Of a stretch of DNA of 56,448 bases, positions 44,568-50,534 are shown in pieces. Location: positions 1 through 56,448 of IMG/VR virus record IMGVR_UViG_3300030098_000047. One strand, given 5' to 3'. Position numbers and translations under genes: made by a program. Source of the DNA: a virus. Under the pieces are notes generated by a model, which ran no database searches, was not told the DNA's origin, and saw only the letters and a program-made list of their open reading frames with translations. Within the stretch, counting starts at the first letter, position 1, and each line of letters opens with the position of its first letter.

Positions 44568-44858
44568 TTAACATTTCCAACGCCTACGTGCTTGACGTAG
44601 TCTTGAGTTAGGATTTTTAGCTGCTTTGGGAAACTTTTTCATTTGCCCTGCACTTCTAGCACAAAAAGACTTTCTACGAGCAGCAGCCTTACTACCTTTT
44701 TTTACTTTACCTGTGACAGCAGTTTTTAGTTTAGATCCTGGGTTGTCTCTACGATATTTAGCTACACCTTTGGCTGTCATACCTGCTCCCTGCTTTGTGG
44801 GGCGTTTATGACCGCCTTTAATAGTGTGTCCTTTCATAGAGCCTTTTTTACTAGCCAT
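44568..44858 (-). CDS. Basic protein with conserved SFCARSAGQM block, 96 aa
   Basis: The sequence GMTAKGVAKYRRDNPGSKLK, then KRKSFCARSAGQM-type block and PNSRLRQARRRWKC at the C-terminus, is conserved in many marine viruses (from memory, DUF6321-like). Two Cys residues are kept, one in the block and one as the last residue. Strongly basic. Nucleic-acid binding is likely but untested. Overlaps the next upstream gene by eight bases. Confidence 0.65.
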   Translation of the reverse strand: MASKKGSMKGHTIKGGHKRPTKQGAGMTAKGVAKYRRDNPGSKLKTAVTGKVKKGSKAAARRKSFCARSAGQMKKFPKAAKNPNSRLRQARRRWKC

Positions 44859-45057
44859 CAGTCCAACCTTCCATACGCATTGCCCACTCTACATGCTCTA
44901 ACGTAAAAGGTCTACCGTAGTGAGCCTGTACAGCTTCACGTACATAGAATACATCACTGTGGGGTATGTGCAAATCTTCAATGTTACCGTCAAGTACATG
45001 TTTATAAAACTCATCAAGAACATTGTCAGTATATAGTTTTACTGATTTTTTACCCAT
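44851..45057 (-). CDS. Hypothetical protein, first gene of the late unit, 68 aa
   Basis: The frame is open from 45102. The ATG at 45057 gives MGKKSVKLYTDNVLDEFYKH, with IPHSDVFYVREAVQAHYGRP and a helical end. The conserved look suggests a folded small domain. As first gene after the divergent control region it may be regulatory, but no HTH is clear. No good ribosome site is visible for either start. Confidence 0.55.
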   Translation of the reverse strand: MGKKSVKLYTDNVLDEFYKHVLDGNIEDLHIPHSDVFYVREAVQAHYGRPFTLEHVEWAMRMEGWTDG

Positions 45058-45122
45058 TGTCAAGAACTTTCTGCAATTTATTACAAAAAATATTAATTGC
45101 ACTACTCACTTATAGTGTAACA

Positions 45123-45206
45123 TTTAAGTGTATCTTAGTTAAGTATAATTATATTTAAGATATATAATCTTTAAGTGTAATCACTTTAAGTGAGTCTTAG
45201 TTTAGT
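45123..45206. repeat. TTTAAGTG iterons in the late promoter region
   Basis: TTTAAGTG occurs at 45123-45130, 45170-45177 and 45185-45192. The first and third are part of longer 22-base direct repeats (45123-45144 and 45185-45206) that match at 18 positions and start 62 bases apart, close to six helical turns. They lie just downstream of the leftward promoter, so a regulator bound here could block or recruit late transcription. Confidence 0.6.
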
Positions 45207-45214
45207 TATATATA

Positions 45215-45242
45215 GTTTTACACATTTTACAGCCTGTGTCAA
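45215..45242 (-). promoter_or_regulatory. Candidate leftward late promoter
   Basis: Leftward -35 TTGACA (45242-45237), 16 bases, then TAAAAC (45220-45215) as a weaker -10. The same 16-base spacing is used in the capsid promoter. It would start late mRNA about 150 bases before the first late gene. Confidence 0.5.
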
Positions 45243-45455
45243 CCCCCAATCGTAAAAAAACATATTTTCTGTAACCAAGTTGTGTGTATACCACTATGTA
45301 TGCAATGTGGTTAACACTCATTTTTCCTGATCTGTGTAGATATACATACATATATACGCACACCCCCCGTCTGCCCCCTGCCTACCCTGCTGCTCACTAC
45401 GCAATTACGTGCATTATGCAATGCCATGACGTATGGTGACTAGGAATCATCTGAC

Positions 45456-45623
45456 ACATTCCACCATTCCCAGAGGAATGTATTTGTATTCAGTGACTTA
45501 GTTGTCTACAACAACTGTTATACAATCAGTTGCCACTATAAATAGTGTAAGAAGGGCTGACATATCACAACAAGGTTGTGTTGCAATGCCGATGCTTATT
45601 TTTACCCTACCCCTATTGGGGTA
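45456..45623. promoter_or_regulatory. Cluster of five short dyads
   Basis: Perfect inverted arms are ACATTCC/GGAATGT (45456-45481), AGTTGT/ACAACT (45500-45516), CACTAT/ATAGTG (45534-45547), CACAAC/GTTGTG (45566-45580) and TACCCC/GGGGTA (45608-45623). The arms all differ, so these are not copies of one operator. They may be hairpins in an early leader or structures of an origin. Confidence 0.55.
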
Positions 45624-45624
45624 A

Positions 45625-45644
45625 CTGTCCGATGTCGGACACTT
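45625..45644. repeat. 20-base palindromic element, copy 1 (intergenic)
   Basis: CTGTCCGATGTCGGACACTT, with arms TGTCCGA and TCGGACA around a TG centre. It lies in the divergent region, about 230 bases before the first early gene, and is identical to the reverse complement of copy 4. Confidence 0.9.
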
Positions 45645-45800
45645 GGAACAAACAGAGAACTTGAACCTCGTGTGAGTTTGGCGCATGTACTTCAGAACAC
45701 TGAAGGTGTTCTTGCAGTCACCTGTGAAACGGCAAGCGCAGAGGATCACGTGAAGCAGCAACTCAAACTTATACTATCTTCTATACGTTTTTAGTGATAA

Positions 45801-45834
45801 TATATATCTCACTTTAGGGTGAGAGATATATATT
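45801..45834 (+). promoter_or_regulatory. Leader hairpin before the first early gene
   Basis: TATATATCTCAC, loop TTTAGG, then GTGAGAGATATATA pair with a two-base bulge. It sits 38-70 bases upstream of the ATG at 45872, after a -10-like GATAAT. It may be an operator or a leader RNA structure. Confidence 0.45.
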
Positions 45835-45871
45835 CTCACATAAAAACTGAAGATAGATAAAGGAGGCCACC

Positions 45872-46474
45872 ATGGCAAAATCAGTTTCAATCAGCAAGTC
45901 AACTAAAGAAGGAACTTCTTTGGACACTCTAGTAAAAGAAGGCAAAGCCTTATACTCAATCTGGAGACAGACTAACAGTCTGAAAGACTCAACAAAAGCC
46001 AAGGGCTTTGATACAAGGCTTGGTAAACTCTTACAAGAGTTGAAAGCTCAGTCACCACTAGATAGTGGTCAAATCAGCAGACAAACTTTGGCAACATATC
46101 ATGTTGACAAGATTGACAGAAGAAGAAGAGCAGAAGCTCTTTGGTTCGTTGAAAACGAAACTGAGTGTCGTGACTTTATGAAATCCTCAAAGAAAGGATT
46201 CACTTCACTTTCTGCTTTACAGAAAGCAATGGCTAAAGCTTCTAAAGAAGCCAAGGCAAACAGCGAAGCTGAAGCTACTACTGAGGAACCTTCTAAAGAA
46301 GAAGTGTCCGATGTCGGACAGTCTAAGTCAAAACCATCTAAAGATGATATCGTGAAAAGTATCATCAAAGCTTGTCAATACTCTGGTATTGATTTACTTG
46401 ACATTGCTGAAGCATTGATGGAAATTGATACAGTCAGCGAAGCTGAAGAAGCGGAAACAAAGGTAGCAGCGTAA
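45872..46474 (+). CDS. First early protein, unknown function, 200 aa
   Basis: A strong AAAGGAGG precedes the ATG, so high expression is likely. An N-terminal helical domain of about 115 residues (LVKEGKALYSIWRQTNSLKD; SRQTLATYHVDKIDRRRRAE) is joined by an acidic low-complexity linker to a C-terminal helix pair (DDIVKSIIKACQYSGIDLLD). The HTH-like look of the first domain is not convincing enough to name. The linker contains the in-frame 20-base palindromic element, translated as VSDVGQ. As the first early gene it may act on host functions or transcription. Confidence 0.7.
   Translation: MAKSVSISKSTKEGTSLDTLVKEGKALYSIWRQTNSLKDSTKAKGFDTRLGKLLQELKAQSPLDSGQISRQTLATYHVDKIDRRRRAEALWFVENETECRDFMKSSKKGFTSLSALQKAMAKASKEAKANSEAEATTEEPSKEEVSDVGQSKSKPSKDDIVKSIIKACQYSGIDLLDIAEALMEIDTVSEAEEAETKVAA
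46303..46322. repeat. 20-base palindromic element, copy 2 (inside the first early gene)
   Basis: The core TGTCCGATGTCGGACA is at 46305-46320, in inverted orientation by its flanks (AG before, GT after). It is translated in frame as VSDVGQ in the linker of the 200-residue protein. Confidence 0.9.
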
Positions 46475-46482
46475 GCTGTTAC

Positions 46483-46500
46483 CACTTTAAACGGAGTTTA
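46483..46500 (+). repeat. Duplicated ribosome-site leader, copy A
   Basis: CACTTTAAACGGAGTTTA, identical to 47035-47052. It contains the ribosome site (CGGAG) of the gene starting at 46504 and a small inverted repeat TAAAC-GGA-GTTTA, and both copies are followed by ATGCAAG. Confidence 0.85.
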
Positions 46501-46503
46501 ACA

Positions 46504-46743
46504 ATGCAAGATTATTCTTATTTCAGTGATTTACACAAAGACGTCTATGGCTTTAGGCCACGTAACATTCAGCCTACTGCTGAATTGATGGACTATTTAC
46601 AGTCTGAACTTGATCGTCAGATCAAGGAAGAACGTGAAGAACGTCAAAGAGAAATTGACATATGTATGTCAGTCGGGGCAGTGGACGAAGAACAAGCTTT
46701 GCATTGGATAGATCAAGCTGAGTATTCAGCTTATTGGGGATAG
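46504..46743 (+). CDS. KDVYGFRPR-motif protein, 79 aa
   Basis: The block YFSDLHKDVYGFRPRNIQPT is found in many small marine and enterobacterial phage proteins without known function. A long charged helix follows (LQSELDRQIKEEREERQREI), then a short acidic end. Its leader duplicates that of the gene at 47055. Confidence 0.65.
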   Translation: MQDYSYFSDLHKDVYGFRPRNIQPTAELMDYLQSELDRQIKEEREERQREIDICMSVGAVDEEQALHWIDQAEYSAYWG

Positions 46744-46744
46744 T

Positions 46745-46930
46745 ATGAAATACATACAAATGAATAACAGGCGTTACAATACGTCATCTATGCGACTAGT
46801 CGAAAGACTAGAAGAAGCGACTAGACCTATTAGTCGTAAGGAAGAATTGCAGCGTAAGCTGTTTCAAGAAAAGATGAAACGGTATGGTTCTAACAGTGTC
46901 AAGGACACTGGGTGGTATGTTGTCGAATAA
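46745..46930 (+). CDS. Hypothetical basic protein, 61 aa
   Basis: It starts two bases after the previous stop. Charged helix in the middle (RPISRKEELQRKLFQEKMKR). No family was recognised. The DNA around 46792-46835 has short repeated GACTAG runs that form small hairpins within the gene. Confidence 0.55.
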   Translation: MKYIQMNNRRYNTSSMRLVERLEEATRPISRKEELQRKLFQEKMKRYGSNSVKDTGWYVVE

Positions 46931-46949
46931 CAACTTTAATAGTCTCATA

Positions 46950-46990
46950 GTTATATAACACTTGAAATATATATGAAAGTGTTATATAAC
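46950..46990. promoter_or_regulatory. 14-base dyad made of two self-palindromic GTTATATAAC boxes
   Basis: GTTATATAACACTT (46950-46963), 13 bases, AAGTGTTATATAAC (46977-46990) is a perfect inverted repeat. Each arm contains the 10-base palindrome GTTATATAAC, the two copies starting 31 bases apart, close to three helical turns. This suits paired operator half-sites or a stable hairpin. There is no T-run after it, so it is not a standard terminator. Confidence 0.65.
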
Positions 46991-47020
46991 ATATGTAGAC
47001 ATTAACACTATAACTGAAAC

Positions 47021-47040
47021 AGTCCGATGTCGGACACTTT
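47021..47040. repeat. 20-base palindromic element, copy 3 (leader of the gene at 47055)
   Basis: AGTCCGATGTCGGACACTTT: the core matches copy 1 except for A in place of T at the left edge. It ends about 15 bases before the ATG and overlaps the duplicated leader. In RNA it could form a 5-base-pair hairpin with loop AUGU next to the ribosome site. Confidence 0.9.
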
Positions 47041-47052
47041 AAACGGAGTTTA
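47035..47052 (+). repeat. Duplicated ribosome-site leader, copy B
   Basis: Identical to 46483-46500. Here the palindromic element abuts its left end, while copy A has no such element, so one was gained or lost after duplication. Confidence 0.85.
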
Positions 47053-47054
47053 TT

Positions 47055-47249
47055 ATGCAAGTTGAAAAAAATTCTAGAGACTTTGTGTTTGAATTAATAA
47101 GCAGAACATACGAGAGCCATGAGAGCATGTTAAAAATGTGCCTAAAGTATATGTCAACGGATGACGTAACAGATATGTTGGCATACAACGAATGTTTAGG
47201 TGGTTGGACTGAAGAATATTTAGAAGAATTTGGAATAAGGAATGTATAA
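47055..47249 (+). CDS. Hypothetical acidic protein, 64 aa
   Basis: The product is helical and acidic (FVFELISRTYESHESMLKMC). Its leader carries palindromic copy 3 and the duplicated ribosome site. The stop shares a base with the next ATG. No family was recognised. Confidence 0.6.
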   Translation: MQVEKNSRDFVFELISRTYESHESMLKMCLKYMSTDDVTDMLAYNECLGGWTEEYLEEFGIRNV

Positions 47250-47488
47250 TGATACATAAAATCGAACATGTAGATGATGGCTTTGTGAGAGTTTACAAAG
47301 CATCTGTTATCAATGGCAATATCAATTCGATGGTATTACCTACACGTCAAGGTGAACTTGAGTACTGGGAAGATAGTGGTACTTTAGTGCAAGATGCCTT
47401 TCCACACTTTACATCAGAGCAACGTGAGTTTCTCATATCTGGACTTACACCTGATGAATGGAATGAATTGTTTTCGGAGGAAGCATAA
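47249..47488 (+). CDS. Hypothetical protein, 79 aa
   Basis: Beta-rich first half (DGFVRVYKASVINGNINSMV) and helical acidic second half (SEQREFLISGLTPDEWNELF). TAATG junctions on both sides. No family was recognised. Confidence 0.6.
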   Translation: MIHKIEHVDDGFVRVYKASVINGNINSMVLPTRQGELEYWEDSGTLVQDAFPHFTSEQREFLISGLTPDEWNELFSEEA

Positions 47489-48072
47489 TGTCTGTAAGAC
47501 AAATATTAAAAGTTTATCGTTCAGCTACGGCTGATGAAATTGATTACGGCATGAAATGGTACGCCATTGCCAAGCGTGACAGCACTAAGGTAGCCAAGGA
47601 ATTTGGTATCAGTGTAAACACTGTTGTCGGTGTCGTTGCTGCACTATCCCCTTTGATGAATTGGAATGTCAATATCAAGTCTGCACGTATTCTAATTGAG
47701 TGCTTTGTCAATGGTGGTGCTATGGACGATGTAATCTTGTCTGGCTATCCACAGAACAAGCTAAAGGCTTGGGAAATGCTTGAACAAAAAATGGTTCGCA
47801 AGAAAACTATCATGGCTAAACTCAATGGTCAAAAGACTACAGCGTTCTTTGCTAATATTCTTGGCTCTGACGTTGTGACTGTAGACGGTCATGCCAAGAA
47901 CATACATGATGGACTACGTAGGGTTCTCAAGAACAACAACGTAGGTGTCAAGGAATACCGCATCATTGCTGATGCATACTACAAAGCTGCTGACAAGGTG
48001 GGTATTAAAGGTTATCAAATGCAAGCTATCACTTGGGTAGCATGGCGCAGACAACATAACATAGCGAGGTAA
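47488..48072 (+). CDS. HhH-GPD DNA glycosylase-like protein, 194 aa
   Basis: The centre, LNGQKTTAFFANILGSDVVT then VDGHAKNI, parallels the helix-hairpin-helix and catalytic Asp of endonuclease III (GVGRKTA ... AVDTH), with a Lys to Asp distance of 17 against 18. Upstream is VVAALSPLMNWNVN, and downstream QMQAITWVAWRR, both conserved in a large phage family that includes mycobacteriophages. It may remove modified bases or act on DNA in another way. The activity is untested, and the fold call is by motif only. Confidence 0.65.
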   Translation: MSVRQILKVYRSATADEIDYGMKWYAIAKRDSTKVAKEFGISVNTVVGVVAALSPLMNWNVNIKSARILIECFVNGGAMDDVILSGYPQNKLKAWEMLEQKMVRKKTIMAKLNGQKTTAFFANILGSDVVTVDGHAKNIHDGLRRVLKNNNVGVKEYRIIADAYYKAADKVGIKGYQMQAITWVAWRRQHNIAR

Positions 48073-48076
48073 AGTT

Positions 48077-48346
48077 ATGATGGACGATTTATTTAACAAC
48101 GTTAATGTATGGCACAAAGGTAGAAAAATATCTATTGCACAACATTATGATTGCCCTAGTTCTAGGCTCAATGGCGAAGCTGCCATGCAAGAGGTAGGCA
48201 TCGTACCTGATGACGGTGATTGGGGCAACATGACCATTGAAAAGTTTGGTTCAACCCTGACGCATTTAATACAAGTATTGGAAGGAATACGAGATGAAAT
48301 TGACCAAGAGGTACATAACAAATCCAGTGGCGAAAGCGTTGCTTGA
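48077..48346 (+). CDS. Hypothetical protein, 89 aa
   Basis: Mixed composition, with a helical end (EKFGSTLTHLIQVLEGIRDE). No family was recognised. The next small gene starts inside its 3' end. A second ATG directly follows the first, so the start may be 48080. Confidence 0.55.
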   Translation: MMDDLFNNVNVWHKGRKISIAQHYDCPSSRLNGEAAMQEVGIVPDDGDWGNMTIEKFGSTLTHLIQVLEGIRDEIDQEVHNKSSGESVA

Positions 48347-48449
48347 GCAGCGCAAAGCGCCACAGGTAGTGCCACCAAAGAAAGGCACAAAACGCAAGCC
48401 TAGCAAGAAGGAGAAGTACAATGCGTTACGAGATGCAAAACTTTATTAA
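48294..48449 (+). CDS. Small basic protein, 51 aa
   Basis: AAGGA lies 9 bases before the ATG at 48294. The product is basic (KRYITNPVAKALLEQRKAPQ, then PPKKGTKRKPSKKEK). It overlaps the previous gene by 53 bases and the next by 29. Ribosome sites support both overlapped genes, so this is likely a real nested arrangement. Confidence 0.55.
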   Translation: MKLTKRYITNPVAKALLEQRKAPQVVPPKKGTKRKPSKKEKYNALRDAKLY

Positions 48450-48567
48450 GTTTAGCAAGTCGAAGAAAGTGTCCGACATCGGACAGAAACAAAAACGTGA
48501 TAAGCATAAGCTTGATCGTAAGCTTGCACGTAAACAAAAACAAGTAACACGTAAATTAGCAAACTGA
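48421..48567 (+). CDS. Small basic protein containing the palindromic element, 48 aa
   Basis: AAGGAG precedes the ATG at 48421. The product is a basic helix (QKQKRDKHKLDRKLARKQKQ). Residues 17-22 (VSDIGQ) are encoded by copy 4 of the 20-base element. That peptide also occurs in the first early protein as VSDVGQ. The function is unknown. Confidence 0.6.
   Translation: MRYEMQNFIKFSKSKKVSDIGQKQKRDKHKLDRKLARKQKQVTRKLAN
48467..48486. repeat. 20-base palindromic element, copy 4 (inside the 48-residue gene)
   Basis: AAGTGTCCGACATCGGACAG is the exact reverse complement of copy 1 over 20 bases. It is read in frame as VSDIGQ. Confidence 0.9.
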
Positions 48568-48580
48568 AAAGGAGAAAACT

Positions 48581-48811
48581 ATGTTTGTATTATTCGCTAC
48601 TAAATCCCTTAACGATGGCACAAAAGGCTTTCGTTTCAACTTTCTAGGACAGAAAGGATTGCTACGTAAACGTAGTAAAAAGTCTCGTGGCTTTTCACTA
48701 TTCAATCGTGACAAGTGTATGACCGCCCATCATGTAGGCAAATACAGTCTGTATGTTGAGCATAACTATAACCGAAACACAGAACGTAAGTTCTGGCATT
48801 TCGCTGGTTAA
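48581..48811 (+). CDS. Hypothetical basic protein, 76 aa
   Basis: AAAAGGAG precedes the ATG. Beta-rich with basic patches (GQKGLLRKRSKKSRGFSLFN). TAATG junction with the next small gene. No family was recognised. Confidence 0.6.
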   Translation: MFVLFATKSLNDGTKGFRFNFLGQKGLLRKRSKKSRGFSLFNRDKCMTAHHVGKYSLYVEHNYNRNTERKFWHFAG

Positions 48812-48957
48812 TGATGGTAATACGCCATAAGAGTAAGTACATTGTGTACAGTGATGATGGGCATGTGCTCGTCATCACACGATACAAGAACGTAGCTAGA
48901 CAAATTATTGAGGATTATAAAAATGATAAAAGTAGAAGTATACTTCAACCTACATAA
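48811..48957 (+). CDS. Small hypothetical protein, 48 aa
   Basis: The ATG shares a base with the previous stop. The product (MMVIRHKSKYIVYSDDGHVL, then VITRYKNVARQIIEDY) looks like a compact beta-beta-alpha unit. The next gene starts inside its 3' end. Confidence 0.55.
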   Translation: MMVIRHKSKYIVYSDDGHVLVITRYKNVARQIIEDYKNDKSRSILQPT

Positions 48958-49291
48958 ACGTGTATTTTCTATTCGTTCCTGTAGGACTGGACGTGTTATA
49001 CATCATGCAAAAGATGTGAATATTGTGAACCCAAAGTTTGTGGTTCGTGAAGGTGGCAGACAGCGTGTACTACGTGAGCGTAAGAAGAATGTTCATGCCT
49101 TTGTTCGTGGTAATCTCACTACCTTTAAAGATAGTCCAAGTCATCTTGCAGATACCATTGGATATAATCCATACAAGTATGACAGCTTTGTAAATGTCAC
49201 AGATGAAGTACCTGTGTACAAAGCATTTCGTGCATGGTTAAATGTGGATGATAATAATGTACCAACAATACAAGCAGAAGGAGTACAATAA
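48923..49291 (+). CDS. Conserved phage hypothetical protein, 122 aa
   Basis: The ATG at 48923 has GAGG upstream and is preferred to the TTG at 48908. The stretches VEVYFNLHKRVFSIRSCRTG, GGRQRVLRERKKNVHAFVRG and IGYNPYKYDSFV recur in many phage proteins of this size, none with known function. Basic and beta-rich, possibly RNA-binding. Confidence 0.65.
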   Translation: MIKVEVYFNLHKRVFSIRSCRTGRVIHHAKDVNIVNPKFVVREGGRQRVLRERKKNVHAFVRGNLTTFKDSPSHLADTIGYNPYKYDSFVNVTDEVPVYKAFRAWLNVDDNNVPTIQAEGVQ

Positions 49292-49569
49292 TGACAGATA
49301 AAAAAGTAAAGACAGAGCTAACACGTGAAGAGGTAGTAGAACTACTAGGTCTGTATCACGTTATAGATGAGATAGTTACAGACTTTGGGGAGATGTTTGA
49401 CACTGATCTTGGTAAGGTGCGTAAGCTACAAGAGATGTCTTGGACACTAAAGAACCTATTTGACTTTAGACCAAGGACAGGTGATGATGGTTATCCAGAG
49501 CACTATCGTCCATACGTTATGCCTGACGATGACAGGGCGTGGTATCACATACCAGAGGAAGACCAATGA
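49291..49569 (+). CDS. Hypothetical protein, 92 aa
   Basis: An acidic helical first half (LTREEVVELLGLYHVIDEIV) is followed by an aromatic, Pro-rich second half (DGYPEHYRPYVMPDDDRAWY). It overlaps the next gene by four bases. No family was recognised. Confidence 0.6.
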   Translation: MTDKKVKTELTREEVVELLGLYHVIDEIVTDFGEMFDTDLGKVRKLQEMSWTLKNLFDFRPRTGDDGYPEHYRPYVMPDDDRAWYHIPEEDQ

Positions 49570-49805
49570 TAGTACGAGGCTATGAAATAGTTGTCGAGAT
49601 TGATGGTGTCAAAAGTCAGATCAATCTTGATGACTTGTACCCATCAATCAAGGACTGGCACACTGCCTCTGAGTTCGCAATGAACATGGCACGTCAAGCT
49701 AATCCTGACGCTGTGAACATCAGCTTTATTGAGTGTGGTGAGTACGAACTTGAAGGGTACGAACATATACCCTATATACATGAAGCACCATTTCAAGTGC
49801 AATGA
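49566..49805 (+). CDS. Hypothetical protein, 79 aa
   Basis: The frame is open from 49539, but the ATG at 49566 overlaps the previous stop (ATGA) and has GAGG upstream. Mixed alpha/beta (GYEIVVEIDGVKSQINLDDL). The tail carries FIECGE, a short peptide also present in the protein at 50231. No family was recognised. Confidence 0.6.
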   Translation: MIVRGYEIVVEIDGVKSQINLDDLYPSIKDWHTASEFAMNMARQANPDAVNISFIECGEYELEGYEHIPYIHEAPFQVQ

Positions 49806-49817
49806 AAGGAGAAAGTT

Positions 49818-50180
49818 ATGGAAGCTAAAATAAAACTAACTAAGACCATGCTCGACAAGAGCATAATAGATGCCAACAAATCTGTGCGAGAGTTCCTAAT
49901 CTACGCAACACTAGGTTCATATGATGAGTTGGATGCAGGTGATAAGGTGTCAGTGCCTTCAGTATATGAGGACAATACCCCTACGACTGTCACATTTTAC
50001 AAAGCCAAAGGCAGAGGTGACAAACGTATTAGCATCAAGAACTTGCGTAAGTTTGCGGAAGAGGGAGACACTGTGAAGCTACGTAATGAGGTTGTGTTAC
50101 TTGGAAATATGACCTATGACATACGTGTAGTAGTGTATAAAGATGATGATGACCAACAAGGAGAAACCGTTGCCGCCTGA
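49818..50180 (+). CDS. Hypothetical protein, 120 aa
   Basis: AAAGGAG precedes the ATG. Helical first third (LTKTMLDKSIIDANKSVREF), then a beta-rich part with KGRGDKRISIKNLRKF and a final acidic tail. A loose likeness to EcoRII-type N-terminal (B3-like) domains was noted but cannot be defended by eye. The function is unknown. Confidence 0.6.
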   Translation: MEAKIKLTKTMLDKSIIDANKSVREFLIYATLGSYDELDAGDKVSVPSVYEDNTPTTVTFYKAKGRGDKRISIKNLRKFAEEGDTVKLRNEVVLLGNMTYDIRVVVYKDDDDQQGETVAA

Positions 50181-50230
50181 TGATCCACATGATGACTGGG
50201 GCAACCACCCAATACCAAAGGAGAAACCAA

Positions 50231-50401
50231 ATGCCTAAGTTTAAAGTTAATTACATTGAGTGCGGAGAGCCAACATCATTTATGCTTGAAGCAACAAATG
50301 AGTCCGATGCCTTTGATGAGATGTTTGATATGTCAAGTCAAGGTGAGCTTGGTGTAACCGAAGAGTCAGACCCTTGGATAGAGGAGATAGAAGATGAATA
50401 G
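50231..50401 (+). CDS. Small acidic protein, 56 aa
   Basis: AAAGGAG lies just before the ATG at 50231, so this start is preferred to the one at 50180. The product (MPKFKVNYIECGEPTSFMLE) is beta then helical, with an acidic end. The next gene starts inside its 3' end. Confidence 0.6.
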   Translation: MPKFKVNYIECGEPTSFMLEATNESDAFDEMFDMSSQGELGVTEESDPWIEEIEDE

Positions 50402-50522
50402 ATACTATGTAGAGTTTAATCTTGAAGAAGCTTTATACTTATATGTAATGGCATATAGTGAACAGCATGTAAAAGATATGTTCCCAGATTACGATATAGT
50501 CGCAATAGATCAAGCAGATTAA
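50394..50522 (+). CDS. Small acidic protein, 42 aa
   Basis: GAGGAG precedes the ATG at 50394, and the start overlaps the previous gene. The product is MNRYYVEFNLEEALYLYVMA plus a short acidic end. No family was recognised. Confidence 0.5.
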   Translation: MNRYYVEFNLEEALYLYVMAYSEQHVKDMFPDYDIVAIDQAD

Positions 50523-50534
50523 GGAGACGCTAAC

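Larger units (their letters stand above)
45103..45871. promoter_or_regulatory. Divergent control region, possible origin
   Basis: 769 bases without a convincing gene between the leftward late and rightward early units. From left: AT-rich stretch with three TTTAAGTG copies, a leftward sigma70-like promoter, a TA-rich and then C-rich tract (about 45340-45392), and six short dyads between 45456 and 45641, one being the 20-base element. A further hairpin lies in the leader of the first early gene. Such density of dyads beside AT-rich sequence suits operators or a replication origin. No clean rightward promoter was found, only -10-like TACAAT and GATAAT sequences. Confidence 0.7.

Noticed and set aside
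45576-45794. 72-codon rightward open frame in the divergent region
   Set aside because: No ribosome site, it spans two dyads and a palindromic copy, and the product has no recognisable features. It is treated as non-coding.
50149-50238. 29-codon frame between 49818 and 50231 genes (MTNKEKPLPPDDPHDDWGNH)
   Set aside because: It bridges two genes and has no convincing ribosome site. It is possible but too weak to list.
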